The notes beneath the pieces are model-generated. The model searched no databases. It was not told the DNA's origin and saw nothing but the letters and a program-made list of their open reading frames with translations. Shown piece by piece: positions 32,976 through 41,652 of a stretch of 64,000 bases of DNA. The DNA comes from AP-15 sp963812675. GTDB lineage: Bacteria > Pseudomonadota > Alphaproteobacteria > ATCC43930 > CGMCC-115725. The first letter of the stretch is position 1. Every line of letters starts with the position of its first letter. The DNA lies in NCBI GenBank assembly GCA_963812675.1, contig CAWEWR010000002.1, positions 1 to 64,000 on the forward strand, given 5' to 3'. The position numbers were made by a program, and so were the translations under genes.

Positions 32976-33592
32976 CCTTGCAGCTCCGTGACTTGCGACT
33001 GCGTCAGATAGCGGGTCTCGGCGCCGCGCAGCAGCAGGAAAAGTTTCGCGGTTTCCTCCAGCTCTTCGATCGCATTGACAGCGCCGTCGAGGTTGGACCC
33101 GGCGACGACCGGTCCGTGATTGGCGAGCAGTACCGCGTGGTGCTTGCCGGCAAAGCCGCGCACGGCTTCGGCGAGTGCGAGATCGCCCGGGCGGAAATAG
33201 GGGACGAGCGGCAATCGGCCGACGCGCATCACATAGTAGGCCGTAATCGGCGGCAGCACGTCTTCCGAGTCGATTTTGGCGAGGCAGGAAACCGCGACCG
33301 AATGCGTCGAATGCAAATGCACGACCGCGCCGGTGCCAGGCCGCTCCTCATACATCACACGGTGCAGGAAGCTCTCCTTGGTCGGCGCGTCGCCCGAGAC
33401 GAGGCGTCCGTCATGGTCGAGCTTCGACAGCCGCGCCGGGTCGAGACGGCCGAGCGAGGCGTTAGTCGGCGTCATCAGCCAGCCCTCCTCGGTCCGCACG
33501 CTGATGTTGCCGGAAGACCCGGCGGTCAGGCCGCGCGCAAAGATCGATTGGCCGATCGCGCAGATCGCCTCGCGTTCCGTTGCTTCGCTCAT
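32972..33592 (-). CDS. Class II aldolase/adducin family protein
   Basis: The 206-aa product shows SSGNISVR (phosphate loop), catalytic E73 in TKESFLHRVMYE and the Zn ligands H92, H94 (VHLHSTHS) and H159 (LLANHGPVVAG). The family includes fuculose-phosphate aldolase and the OtnC type of 3-oxo-tetronate 4-phosphate decarboxylases, which it resembles most by eye. ATG 33592 is supported by AGGAGGATGAG. It is translationally coupled to the downstream solute-binding protein, consistent with uptake and cleavage of a sugar acid or polyol-derived compound. Confidence 0.9.
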   Translation of the reverse strand: MSEATEREAICAIGQSIFARGLTAGSSGNISVRTEEGWLMTPTNASLGRLDPARLSKLDHDGRLVSGDAPTKESFLHRVMYEERPGTGAVVHLHSTHSVAVSCLAKIDSEDVLPPITAYYVMRVGRLPLVPYFRPGDLALAEAVRGFAGKHHAVLLANHGPVVAGSNLDGAVNAIEELEETAKLFLLLRGAETRYLTQSQVTELQG

Positions 33593-33637
33593 CTCATCCT
33601 CCTCCCTTAAGAGACCTTCCGTCATGACAGGCTGCTG

Positions 33638-35758
33638 CTATAGGCGCACGTTGCGCAGGCGCAGTGCGTTGCCGATGACGAGCACCGAGCTCGCGCTCAT
33701 CGCGGCGCTCGCGATCATCGGGTTGAGCAAGAGACCGAATGCCGGGTAGAGGACGCCGGCGGCGATTGGGATCGCCAGCCCATTGAAGACGAAAGCGAAG
33801 ACGAGATTTTCGCGGATGTTCCGCATGACTGCGCGGGAGAGCCGGCGGGCCCGCACGATTCCCTGCAGATCCCCTTTGACCAATGTCATCGCGGCGCTCT
33901 GCATTGCGACGTCGGTGCCGGTGCCCATCGCTATGCCGATTTGCGCCTGCGCCAAGGCCGGCGCGTCGTTGATCCCGTCTCCGGCCATCGCGACGACCCG
34001 CCCCTTCTCCTGGAGGTCTCTGACGACAGCGGCCTTCTGATCGGGGAGAACGTCGGCGGCAATGTCGTCGAGGCCGAGCTTGCGGCCCACAGCCTCTGCC
34101 GTGGTCCGGCTGTCACCGGTCAGCATGACCGTGCGTATCCCATCGCTGCGAAGCGTCGTCAGCGCGCCGACCGCGCTCTCCTTGATCGGATCGGCGACGG
34201 CGAGGAGCCCGGCCGCGATGCCATCGACGGCGACGAGCATGACGCTCTGGCCGTCCTTCCGAAGGTCCTCCGCGCGCGCGGCCAAGCCCGCCGGCTCGAT
34301 GCGGAGGGATGCGAAAAGAGCCAGATTGCCGACGACGACCCGTCTTCCCTCGACGATCCCGACGACGCCTTTCCCGGTCTCTGAGGTGAAATCCTCCACT
34401 GCACCGAACGTCAGGCCGCGTTCCTCGGCGCCGCGCACAATGGCGGCCGCCAACGGGTGCTCGCTGCCGCGTTCGAGGCTGGCGGCCAGGCGCAACATCT
34501 CTTCCTCGCCGAACGGCCCGATCGCAATAACTCCGACGAGGCGCGGCTTGCCCTCGGTCAGGGTGCCGGTCTTGTCGACGACGAGAGTGTCGACCTTCTC
34601 CATCAGCTCGAGCGCCTCGGCGTTCTTGACGAGAACGCCGGCGCGCGCCCCCCGTCCGGTGCCGACCATGATCGACATCGGTGTCGCCAGCCCGAGCGCA
34701 CAGGGGCAAGCGATGATCAGCACCGCAACCGCGTTGACGAGTGCAAAGGTCATCGCAGAGGCCGGGCCGAAGACCGACCAGGCGGCAAAGGTCAGCATGG
34801 CTGCAACGATGACGCCCGGCACGAACCACCCGGAAACGGTATCGGCCAGGGCCTGGATTGGCGCGCGCGAGTGCCGCGCCTCGGCGACCATCTGCACAAT
34901 CTGCGCAAGCAAGGTATCGCTGCCGACCCGCTCGGCGCGCATGACGAAAGTGCCAGTGGCGTTGACTGTGGCGCCGGTTACCTTGTCGCCCGGCGCCTTC
35001 TCTGCGGGCACCGGTTCGCCCGTGATCATCAACTCGTCGACCGCGCTCCTTCCTTCGAGCACGACGCCGTCGACCGGCACCTTCTCGCCGGGACGAACAC
35101 GCAGGCAATTTCCAGGCGAGACCTCTTCGAGCGGGATGTCGGTTTCGGTGCCGTCGTCGCGCACCAGGCGGGCCTGCGTCGGCGCAAGATCCAGCAGCGC
35201 GCGGATAGCAGCGCCGGTTTGCGTGCGGGCGCGCAGCTCGAGGACCTGGCCGAGCAACACCAGGGTGACAATGACCGCGGCCGGCTCGAAATAGACCGGG
35301 ACCGTGCCTTCCGGAGTGCGGAACGAGGACGGGAAGATGTCCGGCGCCAGCGCCGCGACGAGGCTGTAGGCGTAAGCCATCCCGGTGCCGAGCGCGATCA
35401 ATGTGAACATGTTGAGGCGCCGGCTGACGATCGACCTCCAGCCGCGTTCGAAAAAGGGCCAGCCGCCCCACAACACCGTCGGCGTGGCGAGCACCAGCTG
35501 CACCCACAACGCGGCACGCGACGCGACCAACGCCGGATTGCCGAAATCCTCGGCCATCGCCAGAGCGACGAGCGGAACCGACAACCCCACGCACACCCAG
35601 AACCGTCGCGTCATGTTGCGCAGTTCGGGATTGGCTGTATCGCCGCCGGCCGGCGTCATCGGTTCGAGCGCCATGCCGCAAATCGGACAACTACCGGGGC
35701 CTCGACGCCGGATCTGCGGGTGCATCGGGCAGGTCCAAACCGGGTCCTTGGTTGCCAT
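33638..35758 (-). CDS. Copper-type P1B ATPase (CopB/SilP-like)
   Basis: This 706-aa heavy-metal ATPase lacks the usual CxxC ferredoxin-like domains. It starts with a heavy-metal-binding module, CPMHPQIRRRGPGSCPICGM (residues 10-29). Core motifs: phosphatase loop TGEPVP, membrane CPC in LIIACPCALGLATP, phosphorylation site DKTGTLTEGKP, nucleotide-binding SEHPLA and hinge GDGINDAPALA. CPC with this N-terminal module points to copper or silver export from the cytosol. ATG 35758 (MATKDPVWTCPMHP) is preferred; the open frame upstream overlaps the promoter of the divergent esterase gene. Regulation may involve the dyad at 35814-35831. Confidence 0.93.
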   Translation of the reverse strand: MATKDPVWTCPMHPQIRRRGPGSCPICGMALEPMTPAGGDTANPELRNMTRRFWVCVGLSVPLVALAMAEDFGNPALVASRAALWVQLVLATPTVLWGGWPFFERGWRSIVSRRLNMFTLIALGTGMAYAYSLVAALAPDIFPSSFRTPEGTVPVYFEPAAVIVTLVLLGQVLELRARTQTGAAIRALLDLAPTQARLVRDDGTETDIPLEEVSPGNCLRVRPGEKVPVDGVVLEGRSAVDELMITGEPVPAEKAPGDKVTGATVNATGTFVMRAERVGSDTLLAQIVQMVAEARHSRAPIQALADTVSGWFVPGVIVAAMLTFAAWSVFGPASAMTFALVNAVAVLIIACPCALGLATPMSIMVGTGRGARAGVLVKNAEALELMEKVDTLVVDKTGTLTEGKPRLVGVIAIGPFGEEEMLRLAASLERGSEHPLAAAIVRGAEERGLTFGAVEDFTSETGKGVVGIVEGRRVVVGNLALFASLRIEPAGLAARAEDLRKDGQSVMLVAVDGIAAGLLAVADPIKESAVGALTTLRSDGIRTVMLTGDSRTTAEAVGRKLGLDDIAADVLPDQKAAVVRDLQEKGRVVAMAGDGINDAPALAQAQIGIAMGTGTDVAMQSAAMTLVKGDLQGIVRARRLSRAVMRNIRENLVFAFVFNGLAIPIAAGVLYPAFGLLLNPMIASAAMSASSVLVIGNALRLRNVRL

Positions 35759-35813
35759 CCTACGACGCCTGCCGTCTTTCCCGCTTTGCGCGGAGCGAGT
35801 AGGGTGTGAAGTC

Positions 35814-35831
35814 GGCTCCGATTTCGGAGTC
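35814..35831. promoter_or_regulatory. Imperfect dyad between the copper ATPase and esterase genes
   Basis: GGCTCCGA and TCGGAGTC are separated by TT, with seven of eight pairs complementary, in the 109-base divergent intergenic region. This is the form of a metal-regulator operator, but no regulator gene is nearby to link to it. Confidence 0.3.
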
Positions 35832-35867
35832 GCCGATACAGCAGAGCAACCCCGGAAGGGAGTGAAC

Positions 35868-36725
35868 ATGCCGAATAACGCTCACGAATTCACGACCGAA
35901 GATGTCGAGTATCTCCGCCATGGCGACACCCGGCTGATCGCGCGGCTCTACAAGCCCAAGGGCGACGGTCCGTTCCCGGCGGTCATCGACCTCCATGGCG
36001 GCGCCTGGACCAGCGGGGACCTGACCGGCACCCAAGGGCTCGATGAAACCTTGGCCAAAAACGGCTTCGTCGTCGCCTCGTTGAATTTCCGTCATGCCGC
36101 CGATGGCTATCCGACCTCGCTGATCGACATCAATTGCGCAATCCGCTGGGTAAAGGGGCATGCCCGCGAGCTCAAGGTCAATCCCGACCGGATCGGCATC
36201 GCCGGTCAGTCCAGCGGCGGCCATCTCGCGATGCTGGCGGCGATGCGGCCGAATGATTCTCGGTACGCCTCGGCCCCGTTGCCGGCGGGGTCGCCGCAAG
36301 TCGATGCGACGGTCCGCGCGGTCGCGATGTCGTGGCCGGTCATCAACCCGCTGTCGCGCTATCGCAACGCCCAGAAGCTGGCGAAGGGACCGAACCCGCC
36401 GGCCTTCTCGATCGGCATGAAGGAAAAGCACGACACCTACTGGAAGACCGAAGACGCGATGAGGGAGGGCAACCCGATGCTGCTCCTCGAACGCGGCGAG
36501 AAGGTGCCGACGCCGCCGGCGCTGTGGGTGCAGGGCCGCCCCGACATCGTGCACGACTATCACGACGACGATTCGAATTTCCCCGGCAACGAGCCCGAGA
36601 GGTTCGTGTCGAATTACCGCAAGGCGGGAGGCGACATCGAGATCGTCTATGTCGACAACGAGAAACGCTCGACCAGCGCGTCGTTCGACCCGGTCGCCGC
36701 CTTCTTCAAGAAGCACCTGGGATAG
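35868..36725 (+). CDS. Alpha/beta hydrolase (esterase/lipase-type)
   Basis: This 285-aa protein has the oxyanion-hole motif DLHGGAW, the nucleophile elbow GQSSGGHLA, and a probable His near the C-terminus outside clear reach. It belongs to the hormone-sensitive-lipase-like or acetyl-esterase branch. No signal peptide is present, so it is probably cytosolic. ATG 35868 follows GGAAGGGAG. It diverges from the copper ATPase gene. The substrate is unknown. Confidence 0.88.
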   Translation: MPNNAHEFTTEDVEYLRHGDTRLIARLYKPKGDGPFPAVIDLHGGAWTSGDLTGTQGLDETLAKNGFVVASLNFRHAADGYPTSLIDINCAIRWVKGHARELKVNPDRIGIAGQSSGGHLAMLAAMRPNDSRYASAPLPAGSPQVDATVRAVAMSWPVINPLSRYRNAQKLAKGPNPPAFSIGMKEKHDTYWKTEDAMREGNPMLLLERGEKVPTPPALWVQGRPDIVHDYHDDDSNFPGNEPERFVSNYRKAGGDIEIVYVDNEKRSTSASFDPVAAFFKKHLG

Positions 36726-36733
36726 ACCCGGCC

Positions 36734-36781
36734 CGCCCCTTCCCGTTCCCTTCCTCGCGCGGGGGAGGGTCAGGGTGGGGG
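36734..36781. repeat. GC-rich palindromic repeat fragment
   Basis: CGCCCCTTCCCGTTCCCTTC and GGGGGAGGGTCAGGGTGGGGG flank a CGCGCG centre, making an imperfect hairpin of the family seen at 3282, 19991 and 26511. It sits in the 280-base gap after the esterase gene; nothing else is visible there. Confidence 0.5.
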
Positions 36782-37005
36782 CGAAGCTTCCGGGAACCAG
36801 TCCCCGAGCACCTGATCCTCGGTATAGCTAGGGAGCGGAAGCTGTTTGACCCTCTCGCCATAACCAAACAAGCTGGCGGTGGCCAAGCGCGCCACGCGCG
36901 GCGTCAGTTTCACGATCATCGGTCCGAGTTCAAGCCGTTCTCAAGGTGATCCGCACGTTCGAGCGAATCAACCTCGTCCAAGAACCGCCCGCGACGCGGT
37001 CGGCA

Positions 37006-37188
37006 TCACCGTTTGAACAGCGCTTCGGCGCCGCGCCGCTGGCCTAGCTTTGCCGCAATCTCGACCCGCACGCGGGCGATTTCGGCCTCCAGCTCGGCGA
37101 TATAGGCTTCGAGTTCCGCGACCCCTAGCAAGGTTAGATCTTTCGGCTGCGTCGGCCTCCGCCGCGGTTCGAGTTCCGACTCGTCCAT
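37006..37188 (-). CDS. DUF1192 protein
   Basis: This 60-aa acidic/basic coiled protein starts MDESELEPRRRP and has LGVAELEAYIAELEAEIARVR, the defining DUF1192 helix, then a basic end. DUF1192 proteins are small alphaproteobacterial proteins without assigned function, often next to DUF1013 genes. It is divergent from the DUF1013 gene across 122 bases with an AT-rich promoter-like island (TTATATATGTTTAAC). A ribosome site AAGGAGAAC lies about 10 bases upstream of the ATG. Confidence 0.88.
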   Translation of the reverse strand: MDESELEPRRRPTQPKDLTLLGVAELEAYIAELEAEIARVRVEIAAKLGQRRGAEALFKR

Positions 37189-37310
37189 GCTTGTCCGTTC
37201 TCCTTCCGTCTTTCCTGGGCGAGACGACGCGATTATATATGTTTAACTTTTTTCGAGCGTGCCCGGGTACCGTTTTGGCCTCTCAGCACGCCGTTGTATC
37301 GGAATTCAGC

Positions 37311-37886
37311 ATGGCCGCTCCGTTGATGCCCAAGGCGACCGCTGTATGGCTGGTCGAAAACACCTCACTGACCTTTGATCAGATCGCGGATTTCTGCGAA
37401 CTGCATCCGTTGGAGATCCAAGCCATCGCCGATGGCGAAGTGGCGAACCAGATGCAAGGGCTCGACCCGGTGGCGAACGGCCAGACCACGGCTGAGGAGA
37501 TCGAGCGCTGCCAGGCCGATCCAGAGGCGCGGCTCAAGCTTTCGCCGCAAGCTCTCCCGCCGCAAGTCTTCAAGCACAAGGGCCCGCGCTACACGCCGAT
37601 ATCCAAGCGGCAGGACAAGCCGGATGCGATCGCCTTTCTGCTGAAAAGTCATCCCGAGCTGTCCGACGCCCAGATCACCAAGCTGATCGGCACGACGAAG
37701 CCGACGATCGCGGCCGTGCGCGACCGCACGCATTGGAACAGCCCCAACATCAAGCCCCGGCACCCGGTGGAACTCGGTCTTTGCACGTTCGCAGAACTCG
37801 AGCGGGCGCTCAGCCATGCCCGCGCGCGAAGGCCCGTGCAGGAAACTGCACTGGGCGGCGAGGAGTCGGAACGCCTCGAACGTTAG
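37311..37886 (+). CDS. trcR: DUF1013 protein, TrcR-type cell-cycle transcription regulator
   Basis: The start MAAPLMPKATAVWLVENTSL followed by TFDQIADFCELHPLEIQAI is nearly the consensus start of DUF1013 proteins. It continues with YTPISKRQDKPDAIAFLLK, LIGTTKPTIAAVRDRTHWN and KPRHPVELGLC. In Caulobacter the homologue TrcR binds RNA polymerase and many cell-cycle promoters. The family is restricted to alphaproteobacteria. The protein is 191 aa with two HTH-like parts and an extra Arg/Glu-rich tail. ATG 37311 fits the conserved N-terminus exactly. It is divergent from DUF1192 and followed by an inverted repeat. Confidence 0.93.
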   Translation: MAAPLMPKATAVWLVENTSLTFDQIADFCELHPLEIQAIADGEVANQMQGLDPVANGQTTAEEIERCQADPEARLKLSPQALPPQVFKHKGPRYTPISKRQDKPDAIAFLLKSHPELSDAQITKLIGTTKPTIAAVRDRTHWNSPNIKPRHPVELGLCTFAELERALSHARARRPVQETALGGEESERLER

Positions 37887-37896
37887 TGGTGTAGCG

Positions 37897-37951
37897 CGGA
37901 AAAGCGCGGGTATTCCGCCATCAAGGTCAACCGGCGCTTCCGCTTTTCCGC
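37897..37951. repeat. 11-bp inverted repeat behind trcR
   Basis: GCGGAAAAGCG (37897-37907) and CGCTTTTCCGC (37941-37951) are perfect complements 33 bases apart, starting 10 bases after the TrcR gene stop. It could be a terminator-like structure or a small mobile-element end; no T-run follows. Confidence 0.45.
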
Positions 37952-38074
37952 CCTGTCAGCCATGAGCTATTGGGAGTCCAAGACCGGCGCGCAATTGCTG
38001 TCCGGCGGCAAACATCAAGCAATATGGTAGAATGGGTTGGCGACGCGAAACCCATCACGGGCCGCGGAGGCACT

Positions 38075-39721
38075 ATGAGCACATCGACCAACCCGTATGA
38101 AGAGGGGCTAGACAAGAACGCGGCCAATTACGTGCCGCTGACACCTATCGGATTTCTGGTGCGCAGCGCGTCGGTCTATCCAAACCGGCTCGCCGTCCTG
38201 CATGGGGAAAGGCGGTACAGCTGGCGCGAGGCGCTCGAACGCTGCCGCCGGCTGGCGTCGGCGCTCGCCGCGCGCGGAGTCGGGCTCGGCGACACCGTCG
38301 CCGTAATGGCGCCGAACACTCCCGAGGCATTCGAGGCGCATTTCGGGGTGCCTATGGCCGGGGCAGTGCTGAACGCGCTCAATATCCGGCTCGATCCGGA
38401 CACCATTGCCTTCATCCTGCGGCACGGCGAGGCCAAGGTGCTGATCACCGATACCGAATTTGCGCCGGTGGTCGCGCAGGCACTGGCGCAGCTCGACCAA
38501 AAGCCCGTCGTGATCGACGCCGCCGACGCGATGGGACCCGGCGGCGAGCGGCTCGGCGAGATGGATTACGAAGACTTTCTCGCGGCGGGAGACCCGGCTT
38601 TCCAGGAGATGACGCCCGAAGACGAGTGGGACGCGATCGCGCTCAACTACACCTCGGGCACGACCGGCAACCCGAAGGGCGTCGTCTACCACCATCGCGG
38701 CGCCTATCTGAACGCGCTGGGCAACGTCCTCGTATGGGGTATGCGGCAGCACCCGGTCTATCTGTGGACCCTGCCGATGTTCCACTGCAACGGCTGGTGC
38801 TTCCCGTGGACGATCACGGCAATGGCCGGCACCCATATCTGCCTGCGCCGGGTCGAGGCTGCGGCGATCTACGAGGCGATCGCGCGCGAGGGTGTAACCC
38901 ATCTGTGCGGCGCGCCAGTCGTCATGAATATGCTGCTCAATGCTAGCCCGGGGGCCGGGGCCGGGCTGAAGCGCCCGCTCGACCGCCGCATCGAGATGAT
39001 GACCGCCGGCGCGCCGCCGCCCGCCGCAGTCATCGAAGGAATGGAGGCTCTCGGATTTCAAATCACCCACGTCTATGGCTTGACGGAGGTGTACGGACCT
39101 GCGGTGGTCTGCGCCTGGCATGACGAGTGGGACGCGCTGCCCGCCGCCGAGCGGGCTCGGCTCAAGGCGCGCCAAGGCGTGACCTATCCGGTGCTCGAGG
39201 AGCTGACCGTCGCCGATTCGGCCACCCTCGTGCCGGTCGCCGCCGACGGCACGACGATGGGCGAGGTCCTGATGCGCGGCAACATCGTCATGAAGGGTTA
39301 CCTGAAAAACCCGCGCGCCACCGAGGAAGCGTTTGCCGGGGGCTGGTTTCACAGCGGCGATCTAGGAGTCATGCATTCCGACGGCTATATCGAGCTGAAG
39401 GACCGCTCGAAAGACATCATCATTTCGGGTGGGGAGAACATCTCGACGATCGAGGTCGAAGACGTCCTCTACCGCCACCCCGCGGTGCTCGAAGCTGCGG
39501 TCGTTGCTCGCCCCGACCCGATGTGGGGCGAAACTCCGTGCGCCTTCGTGACCCTGAAGCCCGAAGCGGCCGCAACTGCCGAGGAAATCATCGGCTTCTG
39601 CCGCGAGCATCTCGCGCGTTTCAAGGCGCCCCGAACGGTGCTGTTCGGCCCACTGCCGAAGACCTCGACCGGCAAGATCCAGAAATTCGTATTGCGCGAG
39701 CGTGCAAAAGAGAATGTTTGA
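38075..39721 (+). CDS. Acyl-CoA synthetase (AMP-binding, fatty-acid/DmdB type)
   Basis: The 548-aa enzyme has the AMP-binding signature NYTSGTTGNPKGVVYHHRG, motif YGLTEVYGPAV, HSGDLGVMHSDGYIELKDRSKD (adenine/hinge) and the C-terminal Lys in PKTSTGKIQKFVLRE. It matches the medium-chain acyl-CoA synthetase group that includes methylmercaptopropionate-CoA ligase (DmdB). It makes an acyl-CoA from a carboxylic acid, ATP and CoA. ATG 38075 has GCGGAGG just upstream. It is in the plus-strand series with the Rieske gene but separated from it by about 560 bases. Confidence 0.93.
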   Translation: MSTSTNPYEEGLDKNAANYVPLTPIGFLVRSASVYPNRLAVLHGERRYSWREALERCRRLASALAARGVGLGDTVAVMAPNTPEAFEAHFGVPMAGAVLNALNIRLDPDTIAFILRHGEAKVLITDTEFAPVVAQALAQLDQKPVVIDAADAMGPGGERLGEMDYEDFLAAGDPAFQEMTPEDEWDAIALNYTSGTTGNPKGVVYHHRGAYLNALGNVLVWGMRQHPVYLWTLPMFHCNGWCFPWTITAMAGTHICLRRVEAAAIYEAIAREGVTHLCGAPVVMNMLLNASPGAGAGLKRPLDRRIEMMTAGAPPPAAVIEGMEALGFQITHVYGLTEVYGPAVVCAWHDEWDALPAAERARLKARQGVTYPVLEELTVADSATLVPVAADGTTMGEVLMRGNIVMKGYLKNPRATEEAFAGGWFHSGDLGVMHSDGYIELKDRSKDIIISGGENISTIEVEDVLYRHPAVLEAAVVARPDPMWGETPCAFVTLKPEAAATAEEIIGFCREHLARFKAPRTVLFGPLPKTSTGKIQKFVLRERAKENV

Positions 39722-40284
39722 AGCGATGCGGTGAAGCTCCTCGCGAACCGCCCGGCCAGCGGCAACCTTGCGTTGAGCGCGCTGACCTGATCGACCTGTT
39801 TCATCAGAAGAAGATCAGGCCGCATTCCCGGAATGAGTGCAGTTCGCTTGGAAGCCGCCCCGCCAAAACTTGCAGGCCTTTTGATCACGTTCGTTGCACC
39901 CAATCCGATTTCGCCTGCACCGTACCGTACGATTGTGGCAATTTCAGCGGTGCCGTCCCTTCACCGTGCGGACGATTGTCGCTCTAGCCAGGGTGCGTCG
40001 GCAATTAGCCGCCCGCTTTACGCTACTATCAGGCATGTGGCGTCAGGCCGGGCTCGTTATGCATTGCCGCGCCTGACCCCTCAGCTCTAGTCACGAATCT
40101 CCGCTCAGCTCGACGGACGTGACCCGGCAACGGGTTTGCGAGATCGCCGGCTTTTGACGTGCCGCCGGGCGACTTCTGGCGTATCCTCGACCACGGTCGA
40201 AATAGCTGGATGAGCGACAATCCCCTGGGGCTGGGCGCTCAAGAAAGCTGCTCGCTCGGGCTTATCGTTGAATGGAGGACCAGT
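39722..40284. other. 563-base gap without recognised genes
   Basis: The sequence between the acyl-CoA synthetase and the Rieske oxygenase has no frame with family similarity. A 7-bp inverted repeat (CCTGATC ... GATCAGG) lies near 39787-39819. An upstream promoter for the Rieske gene is expected here but cannot be called. Confidence 0.5.
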
Positions 40285-41577
40285 ATGGTTACCAGAGCTC
40301 CGTTCCTGAAGACGCGGCTTGGCGCCTACTATCACCGCGAGGTCCCCGAGGAGGATGCCGAGCTCACCCATGTCGGCGCGGGCACGCCGTGCGGCGAATA
40401 TTTCCGCCGCTTCTGGCAGCCGATCTGCTTCTCCGACGACCTCCGCGACCTGCCGCGTCGGGTCAAGATCCTGGGAGAGGACCTCGTGGCGTTCCGCGAT
40501 CAGAGCGGCGCTGCGGGTCTACTCGAACTGCACTGCCCGCATCGGGGCACGTCTTTGGAGTTCGGGCTGATCGACGCCAAAGGGATACGGTGCTGCTATC
40601 ACGGATGGCTGTTCGCGGCGGACGGGACGATCCTCGAGACACCCGGCGAACCGGTGGAGAGCACCCTCAAGGAACGGCTCTATCACGGGGCTTATCCGAC
40701 CCACGAGTACAACGGCATCGTCTTTGCGTATTTGGGGCCGCCCGACCGGCAGCCGCCGTTCCCGATCTACGACAGCTTCAGCCGGCCCGGCTATCGCTTG
40801 ATCCCGGGCCAGAAATACTTCTATCCGTGCAACTGGCTGCAGATCCTGGAAAATGCCATGGACCCGGTCCATACGGCCTTTCTCCATACGATCGTCAGCG
40901 GCGCCGTATTTACCAACGAGTTCGGGGTATTGCCGGAGCTGGACTTTGTGGAGACGCCGGTGGGCATGATCTACGTCGCCACGCGGCGGGTCGGGGACAA
41001 CGTCTGGGCGCGGATGGTCGAGAATGTCTTGCCCAACTTGCAGCAGGTGGCGCCGATTTGGGAAGATGGCCGTGAGGAGCATCCTTTCAGCGGCCCGATG
41101 ATGAGCCGCTGGATCGTGCCCCAGGACGACACGAACACGATGTTCGTCGAGTTCCGGCATGTCAGCGAGACCGAAGGCAGGACCCCGGCGTGGTGGGCCG
41201 ACCGCGACATCATGCTCCCCGGCCAGCTCGCCACGGAAACGTACGAGGAAAGTCAGCGGCACCCCGGCGACTACGAGGCCCAGGTCTCGCAACGGCCGAT
41301 CGCGATCCACGGCTTGGAGCACCTCGGCGCCACGGATCGCGGCGTCACCATGTTCCGCAACCAGATCCGGCGCGGCATCCGGTCCGTCAAAGCCGGCGAT
41401 GAACCCCATGGCCTGTGCCACAACGCCGGCGCTATCGTGCCAACATACTGTAACGACACGATTGTGCATGCGCCGTCGGCGGAAACCGCGGTCAAGGATC
41501 GGCAGCTTATGCGCGATACCGGGCGACGGCTAGCCGAAGCCTATCTAAAGAACCCGCCGCTGATGACCGGCGGCTGA
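40285..41577 (+). CDS. Rieske non-haem iron oxygenase, alpha-subunit type
   Basis: The 430-aa product has the Rieske [2Fe-2S] ligands C84xH86 (HCPHRG) and C103xxH106 (CCYHGW). The mononuclear iron motif is NAMDPVHTAFLH, with H196 and H201 and D193 bridging. It resembles single-component phenoxybenzoate/vanillate-demethylase-like oxygenases. The enzyme uses NAD(P)H through a separate reductase, which is not in the window. ATG 40285 follows TGGAGGACC. The aromatic substrate is unknown. The gene converges on the propeller gene across the terminator at 41605-41633. Confidence 0.93.
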   Translation: MVTRAPFLKTRLGAYYHREVPEEDAELTHVGAGTPCGEYFRRFWQPICFSDDLRDLPRRVKILGEDLVAFRDQSGAAGLLELHCPHRGTSLEFGLIDAKGIRCCYHGWLFAADGTILETPGEPVESTLKERLYHGAYPTHEYNGIVFAYLGPPDRQPPFPIYDSFSRPGYRLIPGQKYFYPCNWLQILENAMDPVHTAFLHTIVSGAVFTNEFGVLPELDFVETPVGMIYVATRRVGDNVWARMVENVLPNLQQVAPIWEDGREEHPFSGPMMSRWIVPQDDTNTMFVEFRHVSETEGRTPAWWADRDIMLPGQLATETYEESQRHPGDYEAQVSQRPIAIHGLEHLGATDRGVTMFRNQIRRGIRSVKAGDEPHGLCHNAGAIVPTYCNDTIVHAPSAETAVKDRQLMRDTGRRLAEAYLKNPPLMTGG

Positions 41578-41604
41578 CGCTAGGCAAAAAAAGAGAATTA
41601 AATC

Positions 41605-41633
41605 AAAAAAAAGGGGGCGGCCGTGGCCGCCCC
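41605..41633 (-). terminator. Rho-independent terminator of the propeller gene
   Basis: On the minus strand GGGGCGGCC and GGCCGCCCC form a 9-bp stem (41633-41625 with 41622-41614, loop AC), followed by a C and eight T (41612-41605). It lies 20 bases after the stop of the minus-strand propeller gene, so it serves that gene; on the plus strand there is no T-run. Confidence 0.9.
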
Positions 41634-41652
41634 AAGCGACTGGACGCCCCGA

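Noticed and set aside
40105..40371. Small minus-strand frame over the start of the Rieske gene
   Set aside because: It is antisense to conserved Rieske sequence and shows no family pattern.
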